Source: an uncultured Roseburia sp. (lineage in GTDB: Bacteria > Bacillota_A > Clostridia > Lachnospirales > Lachnospiraceae). From it: a DNA stretch of 64,000 bases. Each line of letters opens with the position of its first letter. The stretch's first letter is position 1. The stretch covers positions 39,971 to 103,970 of the forward strand of contig CAAEAE010000065.1 of NCBI GenBank assembly GCA_900753715.1. The letters run 5' to 3'. A model generated the notes under the pieces. It was not told where the DNA came from and ran no database searches. It was given only the letters and a program-made list of their open reading frames with translations. Below are positions 10,601 to 18,389 of the stretch, piece by piece. Made by a program: the position numbers and the translations under genes.

Positions 10601-13077
10601 TGTCGGTAGACGGGGAAACGATTGCAGTCAGTGTGGCAAAGGCAAATTCAGATTCTACTTATAAATTATTGTTAGATGCGCTTTCCGACTGCGACATGCT
10701 TACCTGGGGAGTGGGACAGGCGGTGACCTCCTATTGGTGGACGGAGCTTTGTACCTTAAGCAACATTGTGATTGCGAGCAGCCCGAATCTTGTCGAATTG
10801 TCCGAGGATGAGATAGACTTAACTACAACTGATTATCTTGACACAAGAACCAATCCGTTTGCAGGAAAAGAGATTCTCGGAATGGACTTGGAATATACGC
10901 TTCAATTTGCATCGGATGCCGCAAAAAATGGCTGGGATGGCATTTTCAGCTTCTATCAGACAACTTCCAGCGGCAGGGTTTCCATGCAGACGAATCCGTA
11001 TCTTTGCTTTAACAGCGGAAGCGGAACCTGGATGGATTTGAACAATCCAAACAATGTGGCAAGCGGTGGAACCAACTGGGCAGCTTCGACAGAAACCGGG
11101 CAGGACTATGAAGTAAGTGTCAAAATCCGTAAGGATGGCGTTACGATTGCAATCGACGGAGAGGAGCTTTCGCTGTCAGAGGCTTCAAGTTCATCTGATG
11201 TGACGGCAGAAGAGATTCTTTCTTTTATCAGTGACTGTGATACCTTTACCTTTGGTGTTGGACTGGCACAGACTGCCTACTGGAACACGGAGCTTGCAAC
11301 CATAAAGAATTTTTCTGCGAAGGCGGTATGCAGTAATACGACAGAGAGCGGAAATGACGATACGGACGATTCAGATGACAGCAGCGGTGACACGGAGACG
11401 GGTTCCATCGTAGTGCTTTCTGAAAATAGCTGGAAAATTCAAAAGAGCGATGGAATTTTATATCTGGATAATCCGGCAGCAGGTGTAGAACTTGAAAAAA
11501 TAGAGATTTCTTATGACATCCTGTTTGCATCGGATGCAGTGAAAAATGGCTGGGACGGGCTTTTCAGTTTTTATGACGAGACAACAGGAGCAAGGGTTTC
11601 CATTCAGAGTGCACCGTATATCTGCTACAACGATATGGGCGAAGAGGATGTGCACTGGGCAGATATCAATAGTCCGGCGTTAGCTGGCAGTACCGACTGG
11701 GCGGCACTTGCAGAAACCGGAGAAACGTATCATGTGGAGATTACGCTGACGGCGGATGAGGTTACATTGCAAGCTGCGGGAGAGACGCTTTCCTATGCGG
11801 ACAGCACATCGGATAATTTTACCGGGTATGAGGAGATTTTAAACCTTATAGCAGACTGTTCAAAACTCACGATTGGTGTAGGAACAGCAGAAACTGCATT
11901 CTGGAACTCGGAACTGTGCACGATTTCTAATTTCACGGTTACAGTCAATGGTGATGACAGCGACAATAGCGGAAGTAGTGACAGTAGTGGCAACAGTGGT
12001 GACGATAGTGGCAACAGTGGTGACGACAGTGGCAACAGTGGAAGCGGTGACAGCGGTAGTAGCAGCGGTGACGACAGTGACAATAGCGGAAGCAGTGACA
12101 GCAGCGGGGAAGAGAATAGCGAAACTGAGGAGACAGAGAGCGAGACCGAGGATAGTGAAACCGAAAGTGAAGAAGCTGATAGCGAAACTGAGGAGACAGA
12201 GAGCGGGGAGCTAGACAGCGAGACCGAGGATAGTGAAACCGAAAGTGAAGAAGCTGATAGCGAAACTGAGGAGACAGAGAGTGAGACGACAGATAGCAGT
12301 GATACCACGGTGAGCAGCGAGACAACAGATGACAGTGATGCCACAGTGAGCAGCGAAACGGCAGATAGCAGCGAGACAACAGATAGCAGTGAGACGACAG
12401 GGGAAGAGATTCCTGTGATTCAGGGGGCATTGATTTTTGCACCAGATACAAAGAAAGATACAGTTTCTGATGAAAAGGAGCAGGAGTCTGAGACAATCAT
12501 TAAAGGAGCGCTTTTGACAGAAGAAAAGGAGCAGGAAGAAACAACCGATTCCACAGAAGAAAAACAACTGCGCACGATAACAAGTGAAGAGACAACAACG
12601 GTTTTCATTACGGGAGACAGCAGTCTGCTGCCGGAAGGTGCCTCTCTTTCCTGGAAAGTGCTGACGGATGGAAGCACCTATGAAAAGGCGGTGACAGCCG
12701 CAAAGCAGTTGAAATCCTGTATGCTCTGTCAGGTCATGGAACTGAATCTTTTTGATGATAAGAATCTGGCACTGCATCAGCTTGACGGATATGTGAGTGT
12801 GACCGTTCCGCTGCCGGATGGCGTTGCAGATACAGAAAAGCTGACGGTTTACCGGCTTGAGGAGGACGGAAGTCTGACTGCCTGTGAAACAGAGGTGTCA
12901 GATGGGGCACTGACCTTTCAGACCAATCATTTCAGTACGTTTGTGGTGACAAAGGAAACAGAGAGCCATTCTTTTGAAATGGTTCTTCTGGTTGTTCTGT
13001 TGCTTGTTGCGGGAGCCGGCGGCTATCTGTTCCTCAGAAGAAAAATTGTACCTTTTAAGGTGCAATCAGCAAAATAG
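7651..13077 (+). CDS. Large surface-anchored GH43 arabinanase-like protein with tandem LamG-like modules
   Basis: 1808 residues from ATG 7651; an ATG five codons upstream lacks the spacing to GGAGGG. A signal peptide (about 1-31) precedes a GH43 five-blade catalytic domain: base D65 in SVHDPS, the pKa-modulating Asp near 263 in HAIDPTVF, and the acid Glu near 332 in SGEGPYIQK. A GH43 C-terminal lipocalin-like domain, a bacterial Ig-like domain (ISWSSSDESV), one LamG-like domain and three near-identical LamG-like copies (FASDAAKNGWDG repeats) follow. Next come a Ser/Asp/Glu/Thr linker, a small beta domain ending in HFSTFVV, a membrane helix and a basic tail. The likely role is endo-1,5-alpha-arabinan cleavage at the cell surface. 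The subfamily and the ligand of the modules are inferred, not shown. It is monocistronic. Confidence 0.9.
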   Translation: MKRKWRKTLSATMAVLLAAAPMGSIGTKTWAQENGTLITESEMEEILAGDTGTSATVRTRQSVHDPSIVADDGTYYVFGSHMGTAKTTDLSNWELLYSENNADCGLFGNAAGETVSYEEAFKENAYQGTVSVCRADGTKLEVDFGTYDAAAWIEDNTVSGNMWAPDVIYNTTMNKWCMYLSLNGANWDSTIILLTADDVEGPYVYQGPVVFTGFSTADSDDSFHDTDLELVLGDLDELPEKYRQRTDTSNGTWGEWWPHAIDPTVFYGDDGKLWLAYGSWSGGICMLELDENTGLRDYTVVYDSDSDTLGKSYTSDAYFGKRIAGGYYVSGEGPYIQKIGNYYYLFMSYGFYSPEGGYQMRIFRSENPDGPYVDAQGNSACYTGYVHNYNGSDTRGERLMAGYKWDSMDVAEVAQGHNSVFVDTDGKAYVIYHTKFADGTASHELRVHQLFVNEDGWLVAAPYEYDGETLSDSGYEVSQVTGEYGTILHSYVQDYAGLEYATPQQIVLNEDGSITGSYTGTWSVDADSPNIELVMDGHTYRGVLIEQKVDNENYSTLCFTAVNEEGLCIWGAMSSDAKSIIAQNVKNFDFGVPESTYTDIELPTEGNSGAVISWSSSDESVISADGTVAANRTEDVQVTLTATIGKGSYYYLLDFPVTVKAGDGTFSERTLIASYFTDNPQDLSVVMDGSLSVANPFYDGTTHGIDISGGVSVEFDVEKTGDLHMLGTILAFLGSGRLYFTPGSYLGYNATGGYFDANIKDWSLVQDYIGDGAHVKLEFLQDGFGVYVDGTLVYDEEIVSTENGGGTLTDYTKVLKWLNESAETLYFGYGSWWASVGDDEANCTISNVECYAETTTASSSTADAVVWYEKDEVTLASSDAITYEENPFYGEETDCLYLAYTINFASDAAKNGWDGVMSFFNSTTSGRISVQTNPYICFNAGDGNWMDLNNPSNTANGGTNWAATAETGTDYRVEILITTSGVTMSVDGETIAVSVAKANSDSTYKLLLDALSDCDMLTWGVGQAVTSYWWTELCTLSNIVIASSPNLVELSEDEIDLTTTDYLDTRTNPFAGKEILGMDLEYTLQFASDAAKNGWDGIFSFYQTTSSGRVSMQTNPYLCFNSGSGTWMDLNNPNNVASGGTNWAASTETGQDYEVSVKIRKDGVTIAIDGEELSLSEASSSSDVTAEEILSFISDCDTFTFGVGLAQTAYWNTELATIKNFSAKAVCSNTTESGNDDTDDSDDSSGDTETGSIVVLSENSWKIQKSDGILYLDNPAAGVELEKIEISYDILFASDAVKNGWDGLFSFYDETTGARVSIQSAPYICYNDMGEEDVHWADINSPALAGSTDWAALAETGETYHVEITLTADEVTLQAAGETLSYADSTSDNFTGYEEILNLIADCSKLTIGVGTAETAFWNSELCTISNFTVTVNGDDSDNSGSSDSSGNSGDDSGNSGDDSGNSGSGDSGSSSGDDSDNSGSSDSSGEENSETEETESETEDSETESEEADSETEETESGELDSETEDSETESEEADSETEETESETTDSSDTTVSSETTDDSDATVSSETADSSETTDSSETTGEEIPVIQGALIFAPDTKKDTVSDEKEQESETIIKGALLTEEKEQEETTDSTEEKQLRTITSEETTTVFITGDSSLLPEGASLSWKVLTDGSTYEKAVTAAKQLKSCMLCQVMELNLFDDKNLALHQLDGYVSVTVPLPDGVADTEKLTVYRLEEDGSLTACETEVSDGALTFQTNHFSTFVVTKETESHSFEMVLLVVLLLVAGAGGYLFLRRKIVPFKVQSAK
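10243..11940 (+). repeat. Three tandem coding repeats (LamG-like modules) inside the GH43 gene
   Basis: Three copies of about 540 bases start near 10243, 10795 and 11410. Each encodes the same order of motifs: FASDA(A/V)KNGWDG, SFY/F-T, GR(I/V)S-QT-PY-C, WMDLNNP or an equivalent, TNWAA-ETG, and a final SDC-LT-GVG-A. Copies 1 and 2 are the closest. They look like a recent module duplication, with copy 3 more diverged. Confidence 0.85.
11947..12402 (+). repeat. Low-complexity Ser/Asp/Gly then Ser/Glu/Thr linker repeats
   Basis: Imperfect 9-18 base tandem units encode SGDDSGN-type repeats and then a doubled ETEETESE.. TEDSETESEEADS block; the duplicated block is near-identical at about 12121-12192 and 12181-12285. 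It forms a long acidic stalk between the carbohydrate-binding modules and the membrane anchor. Long open frames on the complementary strand here are only reflections of this skewed composition. Confidence 0.85.
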
Positions 13078-13106
13078 GGCAGGACGCATTGAATTTAAGC
13101 GGGGGA

Positions 13107-13249
13107 GATGTTAAAGTATTAACAAATAAAAATGTCCCCTGACACCGAATCACAAACATGAGGTGAAAGCTACGACAGAACAGTGCATAACGGATGAACC
13201 CGCGAGGAAACGGGGCGGGTTTGTGCAGCTATTTGTAGATTCTTAAGTA
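13107..13249 (+). promoter_or_regulatory. Candidate structured leader (unidentified riboswitch-like element) ahead of the hydE/hydG operon
   Basis: Between the GH43 stop and the TM1266-like gene lies a GC-richer, purine-loop-rich stretch that codes for nothing. A hairpin AACCCGC / GCGGGTT (about 13197-13221) is flanked by unpaired A/G-rich segments, and the whole leads within 30 bases to a perfect intrinsic terminator at 13250. A GGGGGAG run at 13101-13107 could pair with CTCCCC of the terminator (13262-13267), giving a possible antiterminator. I could not match it to any riboswitch consensus that I know (SAM, TPP, cobalamin, T-box, THF, Moco, c-di-GMP). It may simply be a 3' untranslated region plus terminator. 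Confidence 0.35.
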
Positions 13250-13276
13250 CCGGGGAGGCAACTCCCCGGTTTTTTT
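13250..13276 (+). terminator. Perfect intrinsic terminator upstream of the hydrogenase-maturation operon
   Basis: An 8-bp GC-rich stem (CCGGGGAG/CTCCCCGG), a GCAA tetraloop and seven T residues. It either ends the GH43 transcript or acts as an attenuator for the genes that start 40 bases later. Confidence 0.92.
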
Positions 13277-13315
13277 GCGCTATAGGGGATATCATTTAAT
13301 AAGGAGAAAAGTAAG

Positions 13316-13582
13316 ATGACGGAGACACGGATTGCCCTGATTGGGATTATTGTGGAAAATATGGATTCCATCGAGGCGTTAAACAGTCTGTTGCATGAGA
13401 ACAGCCATTACATTGTCGGCAGAATGGGAATCCCTTATCGGGAGAGGGGCGTCAACATTATCAGTGTTGCGATTGATGCACCACAGGATGTGATTAATGC
13501 ACTTTCCGGAAAATTAGGACGGCTGCATGGAATCACGGCAAAAACAGTTTATTCAAATATTAGTGGAAAATCAGATGAGTAG
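13316..13582 (+). CDS. TM1266-like ACT-fold protein (putative iron-only hydrogenase system regulator)
   Basis: 88 residues forming one small ACT-like beta-alpha-beta domain (IALIGIIVEN near the N-terminus, GVNIISVAID in the middle). The TM1266 family is usually encoded beside the [FeFe]-hydrogenase maturases and is named a putative regulator; its biochemistry is not settled. AAGGAG lies 9 bases before the ATG at 13316. The last eight bases overlap the start of hydE (ATGAGTAG), indicating translational coupling. The context supports a role in hydrogenase expression or maturation. NikR-like metal regulators share the fold but also carry a DNA-binding domain, which is absent here. Confidence 0.85.
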   Translation: MTETRIALIGIIVENMDSIEALNSLLHENSHYIVGRMGIPYRERGVNIISVAIDAPQDVINALSGKLGRLHGITAKTVYSNISGKSDE

Positions 13583-14621
13583 AGAACGAGAAATCATAGA
13601 CAGCCTGGAAAAAAACGGAAATTTGGAAAAAGAGCAGTTAAAGATTTTGCTGGAGACCAAAAATCAGGAAGCAATCGAATATCTGCACGAGCGGGCGCGT
13701 GAGACCGCCCACAGAATATATGGAAACAAGGTGTACATCCGCGGACTGATTGAATTTACCAATTATTGCAAAAACGACTGTTATTACTGCGGAATCCGCA
13801 GGAGCAACGGTCATGCAGACCGCTACCGGCTAAGTCAGGAGCAGATTCTCTCCTGCTGTGAAGCCGGTTATGAACTGGGATTTCGCACCTTTGTGTTACA
13901 GGGGGGGGAAGACCCTTATTTTACGGATGAAAAAATCTGTACGCTGGTGTCCGGGATAAAGAAAGCGTACCCGGACTGTGCTGTGACGCTGTCCATCGGG
14001 GAAAAGGAGCGGGAGAGTTATGAGGCGTACTTTAAAGCGGGAGCAGACCGCTATCTGCTGCGCCATGAGACGGCGGATGAAACGCATTACAGAAAGCTGC
14101 ACCCGGCAGAAATGTCGCTTTCACACCGCAAACAGTGTCTTAGAAATCTAAAGGAAATCGGCTATCAGACCGGGTGCGGATTTATGGTAGGCTCTCCAGG
14201 GCAGACCATCGACACACTGTATGAGGATTTAGCGTTTATCAAAGAATTACAGCCGGAAATGGTCGGAATCGGACCGTTCATTCCACAGAAGGACACACCG
14301 TTTGGCGAGGAGGCGGCAGGAACGTTAGAGCAGACGCTTCGTTTGTTATCCATTATCCGGTTAATGCACCCGCATGTGCTGCTTCCATCGACAACGGCTC
14401 TTGGAACCATTCATCCGCTCGGAAGGGAAAAAGGAATTCGTGCGGGAGCGAATGTTGTGATGCCCAATCTTTCTCCGGTTGATGTGCGGGAGAAATATAA
14501 ATTATATGACAATAAAATCTGTACCGGAGACGAGGCTGCGGAATGTCGTTTCTGTATGCAGAGACGGATGGAAAGCGTCGGTTATGAGGTAGTGACAGAC
14601 CGGGGCGATTATAAAAGGTGA
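13575..14621 (+). CDS. hydE: [FeFe]-hydrogenase H-cluster radical SAM maturase HydE
   Basis: 348 residues from ATG 13575, which overlaps the upstream stop codon and matches the usual HydE length; an upstream GTG/ATG extension lies wholly inside the preceding gene and is not favoured. The radical SAM motif is C65-x3-C69-x2-C72 in NYCKNDCYYCGIRRSN. FVLQGGEDPYFT and GSPGQT follow in the barrel, and a C-terminal CRFCMQRR motif is present. HydE acts with HydG and HydF in the cytoplasm to build the di-iron subsite of the H-cluster. hydG follows after 62 bases. hydF and the hydrogenase itself are not in the window. BioB and PylB are relatives, but the hydG neighbour fixes the call. Confidence 0.93.
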   Translation: MSREREIIDSLEKNGNLEKEQLKILLETKNQEAIEYLHERARETAHRIYGNKVYIRGLIEFTNYCKNDCYYCGIRRSNGHADRYRLSQEQILSCCEAGYELGFRTFVLQGGEDPYFTDEKICTLVSGIKKAYPDCAVTLSIGEKERESYEAYFKAGADRYLLRHETADETHYRKLHPAEMSLSHRKQCLRNLKEIGYQTGCGFMVGSPGQTIDTLYEDLAFIKELQPEMVGIGPFIPQKDTPFGEEAAGTLEQTLRLLSIIRLMHPHVLLPSTTALGTIHPLGREKGIRAGANVVMPNLSPVDVREKYKLYDNKICTGDEAAECRFCMQRRMESVGYEVVTDRGDYKR

Positions 14622-14683
14622 TGGTCAGAAAGTAAACTATTAATATAGAAGAAACCCGGGCACACGGGAGAAAAGGAGTATGT

Positions 14684-16105
14684 ATGTACAACGCAAAATC
14701 ATTAAAAGCAGAAGAATTTATTTCGGATGAGGAAATCAGGGAGACACTTGCCTATGCAGATGCAAACAAGGACAATGTGGAACTGATTGATTCCATCATC
14801 GCAAAGGCGAGAGAACGCAAGGGCTTAAATCACAGGGAGGCATCGGTACTGCTCGCCTGCGAGATTCCGGAAAAAGTGGATGAGGTGTATGCACTGGCAG
14901 AGCAGATTAAGAAGGATTTCTATGGAAACCGTATCGTGCTTTTTGCACCGCTTTATCTGTCGAACTATTGCGTAAACGGCTGTGTTTACTGCCCGTATCA
15001 CTTGAAAAACAAGCATATTGCAAGAAAGAAGCTGACCCAGGAGGAAATTGCCCAGGAAGTAACGGCGTTGCAGGATATGGGACACAAACGTCTTGCAATC
15101 GAGGCTGGTGAGGACCCGGTCAACAATCCAATCGAGTATATCTTAGAGTGTATCAAGACGATTTACAGCGTAAAGCATAAGAATGGCTCTATCCGCCGTG
15201 TCAATGTCAATATTGCAGCTACAACCGTAGAAAACTACCGCAAGTTAAAAGAAGCAGGCATCGGAACTTATATCCTGTTCCAGGAGACCTACCATAAAGA
15301 AAGCTATGAGAAGCTGCATCCAACGGGACCAAAGCACAACTATGATTATCATACCGAGGCAATGGACCGCGCGATGGAGGGTGGAATCGATGATGTAGGA
15401 CTTGGTGTTTTGTTTGGACTTGAAATGTACCGCTATGAGTTTGCCGGACTTTTGATGCACGCAGAGCATCTTGAGGCAGTTCACGGAGTGGGACCGCACA
15501 CCATCAGCGTTCCGCGAATCAAACACGCAGACGACATTGATCCGTCCGCATTTGATAACGGCATCAGTGATGATACTTTTGCAAAAATCTGTGCGCTGAT
15601 TCGTATTTCCGTGCCGTATACCGGAATGATTATTTCCACCAGAGAGAGCCAGGCGGTCAGAGAAAAGGTACTGCCACTTGGAGTTTCCCAGATCAGCGGC
15701 GCTTCCCGTACCAGTGTCGGCGGTTATGCAGAACCGGAGACAGAGGAGGATTTAACGAGTGCGCAGTTTGACGTCAGCGACCAGCGTTCCCTTGATGAAG
15801 TGGTCAACTGGCTGATGAAGCTTGGATATATCCCGAGTTTTTGTACCGCATGCTACCGTGAGGGAAGAACCGGAGACCGTTTTATGGCGCTGTGTAAAAA
15901 TATGCAGATTTTAAACTGCTGTCATCCGAATGCACTGATGACGTTAAAGGAATATCTCGAGGACTACGCCAGCGAGGAAACCAGAAAAATCGGTATGGAG
16001 CTTATCGAGCGCGAGCTTGAAAAGATTCCAAACGAAAAGGTAAAAAAGACAGCATCAGACCACATTCATGATATCGCAGAAGGAAAGAGAGATTTCCGGT
16101 TCTAA
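14684..16105 (+). CDS. hydG: [FeFe]-hydrogenase H-cluster radical SAM maturase HydG
   Basis: 473 residues, the normal HydG size. The radical SAM cluster cysteines are C96, C100 and C103 (NYCVNGCVYCPYH). The second, C-terminal cluster motif C-x2-C-x22-C is at C387, C390 and C413 (FCTACYREGRTGDR and NCCHPN). HydG cleaves tyrosine to give the CO and CN ligands of the H-cluster; ThiH lacks this C-terminal cysteine set. The start ATG at 14684 follows AAAGGAG. It is the last gene of the operon, ended by a strong terminator at 16147-16176. The tyrosine-lyase role is family knowledge; all key residues are visible. Confidence 0.95.
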   Translation: MYNAKSLKAEEFISDEEIRETLAYADANKDNVELIDSIIAKARERKGLNHREASVLLACEIPEKVDEVYALAEQIKKDFYGNRIVLFAPLYLSNYCVNGCVYCPYHLKNKHIARKKLTQEEIAQEVTALQDMGHKRLAIEAGEDPVNNPIEYILECIKTIYSVKHKNGSIRRVNVNIAATTVENYRKLKEAGIGTYILFQETYHKESYEKLHPTGPKHNYDYHTEAMDRAMEGGIDDVGLGVLFGLEMYRYEFAGLLMHAEHLEAVHGVGPHTISVPRIKHADDIDPSAFDNGISDDTFAKICALIRISVPYTGMIISTRESQAVREKVLPLGVSQISGASRTSVGGYAEPETEEDLTSAQFDVSDQRSLDEVVNWLMKLGYIPSFCTACYREGRTGDRFMALCKNMQILNCCHPNALMTLKEYLEDYASEETRKIGMELIERELEKIPNEKVKKTASDHIHDIAEGKRDFRF

Positions 16106-16146
16106 TCCAATATGCACAATCTGTTCGGTTAATTGCCGGATGACAT

Positions 16147-16176
16147 AGTCCTTGGCGGATTCGCCAAGGACTTTTT
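16147..16176 (+). terminator. Strong terminator after hydG
   Basis: A perfect 11-bp stem AGTCCTTGGCG/CGCCAAGGACT with a GATT loop is followed by a T run. Confidence 0.93.
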
Positions 16177-16195
16177 CTGTTATTTGAATCATAAG

Positions 16196-16515
16196 CGTTC
16201 CTTTTCTAAGAAAAGTTTTCTTTCGGATTTACTGATTAAATTCGTGGTTCCATGCATGATACTCAATTCTTATATGGGTTCCTACAGCACAGATACGCTG
16301 GCGAACATCGGGCAGTCGGAGAGATGACAACACCGTTATCTATGATAATTACCGGGGTGACGATGGCAGAGGCGGGATTACTTCCACTTTTAAAGAAGAA
16401 AAATCTTTTCATTGCAGTGGCAGTGAGACTGCTTCTGATACCGGTAGTCTGCATCGGGCTGTTCTGGCTTCTTGGAATTTCCGGAACGGCGGCGGTCGTG
16501 ACATTGCTATTATAG
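16196..16515 (+). pseudogene. Relic of an AEC (auxin efflux carrier family) transporter
   Basis: Two short segments in different frames match the ends of an AEC-family membrane carrier. The first, about 16220-16325, reads LLIKFVVPCMILNSYM. The second, about 16323-16515, reads GEMTTPLSMIITGVTM followed by an RLLLIPVV helix. The middle membrane helices (roughly 130 residues) and the end of the protein are missing, and the two pieces are out of frame. There is no ribosome site. The 3' end stops at a small palindrome (TATAGG-TAATT-CCTATA, 16511-16527). The remaining 130 bases up to metN hold only the metN leader. I infer an internal deletion; AEC carriers move small organic acids, but nothing functional can be left here. 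Confidence 0.7.
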
Positions 16516-16645
16516 GTAATTCCTATAGCGGGTCAAAACTTTTCCATATTAGACAAATCAAAACGAGGATGATATATATAATATATGCTTTTTTAAAAGA
16601 GCATTAATCCTATATGAGAGATAGGAATAGGATGGAGGAAGATTT

Positions 16646-17692
16646 ATGATTGAATTACGCGAAGTGAATAAAATATTTACGGCAGGCGACCATGTGGTGG
16701 AAGCGGCAAAAGACGTAAATCTTCGCATTGAGGATGGAGAAGTGTTCGGAATTATCGGATACAGCGGAGCTGGAAAGAGTACACTGGTACGATGTATCAA
16801 TCTGTTGGAGCGGCCGACATCCGGGCAGGTATTTTTAGATGATACGGAACTTACCACATTAAGTGATAAACAACTGCGCGAGAGCCGGAAAAATATCGGA
16901 ATGATTTTTCAGCAGTTCAACTTGTTTTCTTCGAGAAATGTATACGGAAATGTTGCGTATCCCTTAAAGCACAGCAAGTTAAGCAAAGAGGAGAAGAAAA
17001 AGAAGGTTGAGAGTCTGCTAGAACTGGTAGGACTTTCGGATAAGGCAAAATCTTATCCATCCCAGCTCTCCGGTGGACAAAAGCAGCGTGTGGCAATCGC
17101 AAGAGCGCTTGCGAGTGACCCGAAGGTGTTGCTTTGTGATGAGGCAACGAGTGCCTTAGACCCGCAGACGACACATTCCATTTTACAGCTTTTAAAGGAA
17201 TTAAATAAAAAACTTGGAATTACGGTGATTCTGATTACCCACGAGATGGATGTTATCAAGGAAATCTGTGACAGGGTAGCTGTCATGGAGAACGGAAGAG
17301 TTGTAGAGCAGGGAGACGTTTTCAGCATCTTTGCAAATCCGAAGGAAAAAATCACCCGCGAATTTATCGATACGACGTCAAATCTTTCTAAGATTTATGA
17401 ATTGATTGGTGAAAAAGCGGAGATTACCCAAATTAATCCGGGCGAGTGTATCGCCAAATTCAAATATCTGGTGCGCAGTTCCTCGGAGGCATTGGTTTCG
17501 ACGATTTCCAGACAGTATCACATCAATGTCAATATTATTTTCGGGAATATTGAGCTGATAGGTTCCGAGCCGCTTGGCGGACTTGTGGCAATCTTAAGCG
17601 GAGAGCCGCAGGATATAGAAGGAGCATTAAATTATCTGAGAGAAAAAAACGTAGGAGTGGAGGTGATTCTGGATGCAAGAAATCCTCAATAA
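16646..17692 (+). CDS. metN: Methionine ABC transporter ATP-binding protein
   Basis: 348 residues. The ABC domain has Walker A GYSGAGKST, signature LSGGQKQRVA, Walker B VLLCDEATSALD and an H-loop in ITHEMD. About 100 C-terminal residues form the NIL domain, which in MetN binds methionine and inhibits transport. The ATG at 16646 follows GATGGAGGAAG. The next gene overlaps by 20 bases. Together with metI and metQ it forms a complete D/L-methionine importer at the membrane. Other amino-acid ATPases lack the NIL domain, so MetN is secure. No S-box leader was recognised upstream; a weak promoter may lie around 16553-16581. Confidence 0.95.
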   Translation: MIELREVNKIFTAGDHVVEAAKDVNLRIEDGEVFGIIGYSGAGKSTLVRCINLLERPTSGQVFLDDTELTTLSDKQLRESRKNIGMIFQQFNLFSSRNVYGNVAYPLKHSKLSKEEKKKKVESLLELVGLSDKAKSYPSQLSGGQKQRVAIARALASDPKVLLCDEATSALDPQTTHSILQLLKELNKKLGITVILITHEMDVIKEICDRVAVMENGRVVEQGDVFSIFANPKEKITREFIDTTSNLSKIYELIGEKAEITQINPGECIAKFKYLVRSSSEALVSTISRQYHINVNIIFGNIELIGSEPLGGLVAILSGEPQDIEGALNYLREKNVGVEVILDARNPQ

Positions 17693-18353
17693 TCTTTTTC
17701 CAAATGTGGCAGAAAAATTCCCGGCATTCTGGGAAAGTATCGGACAGACGCTTGAAATGGTTATCCGTTCCAGTGTGATTGGGCTTATCATTGGTGCAGT
17801 GCTCGGTGTCGTGCTGGTTGTGACCAAAAAGGGAGGAATCTTCCAGAACACCGTTGTTTTTCAGATTGTAGACAAATTAGTCAATCTGTTTCGAGCAATC
17901 CCGTTTATTATCTTACTTACGTTTGTAATGCCATTATCCCGTGCCATCATGGGAACGGCAATTGGTGTTGACGGGGCAATCGTTCCATTGATTTTTGGAA
18001 TGGTACCGTTCTTCTCAAGACAAATGGAGAGTGCGCTTTCCGAGGTCTCACCGGGACTGATTGAGGCGGCAGAATCGATGGGAAACAGCAAATGGCAGAT
18101 TATCGGAAGTGTTTATTTAAGAGAGAGTATTCCGCAGATTGCAAGGGCAGTCTCCATTACCTTAATCAGTTTAATCGGACTAACCGCCATGGCAGGAGCA
18201 GTCGGAGCCGGCGGACTTGGAGATTTCGCCATCCGCTACGGACATGACAGAAATCAGGTGGATGTCACCTACGCCACCATCATCGTGCTGGTATTGTTTG
18301 TCAGCATTATCCAGTTGGCAGGCAACCTGATTGCCAGGAAAAATACACACTAA
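17673..18353 (+). CDS. metI: Methionine ABC transporter permease
   Basis: 226 residues with five or so membrane helices and a binding-protein-dependent permease domain. The EAA loop (IEAAESMGNSKWQIIGSV) couples to MetN. The ATG at 17673 lies inside the end of metN and has its own site, GGAGGTG, so the two are translationally coupled. The AGAVGAGGLGDFAIRYG segment is a MetI-family hallmark. metQ follows after 36 bases. It forms the membrane channel of the methionine importer. Nothing unusual was seen. Confidence 0.94.
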   Translation: MQEILNNLFPNVAEKFPAFWESIGQTLEMVIRSSVIGLIIGAVLGVVLVVTKKGGIFQNTVVFQIVDKLVNLFRAIPFIILLTFVMPLSRAIMGTAIGVDGAIVPLIFGMVPFFSRQMESALSEVSPGLIEAAESMGNSKWQIIGSVYLRESIPQIARAVSITLISLIGLTAMAGAVGAGGLGDFAIRYGHDRNQVDVTYATIIVLVLFVSIIQLAGNLIARKNTH

Positions 18354-18389
18354 ACATTATTTTAAAATAAAAGAAAAGAGGAAAAAATT

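Noticed and set aside
11947..12402. Tandem short repeats as a possible CRISPR array
   Set aside because: Repeat units are 9-18 bases, imperfect and in frame with a protein; there are no spacers of constant length and no cas genes.
11793..12777. Long open frames on the minus strand under the GH43 linker
   Set aside because: They encode Ser/Leu or His/Cys/Arg-rich low-complexity strings that mirror the acidic linker repeats; no ribosome sites and no recognisable domains.
13107..13276. Known riboswitch or T-box before the hydE operon
   Set aside because: None of the core motifs that I know (T-box AGGGTGG, SAM, TPP, cobalamin, glycine, lysine, c-di-GMP) are present; reported only as an unidentified leader.
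13527..13574. Earlier start for hydE
   Set aside because: The extension is entirely inside the upstream gene, has no ribosome site, and makes the protein longer than typical HydE.
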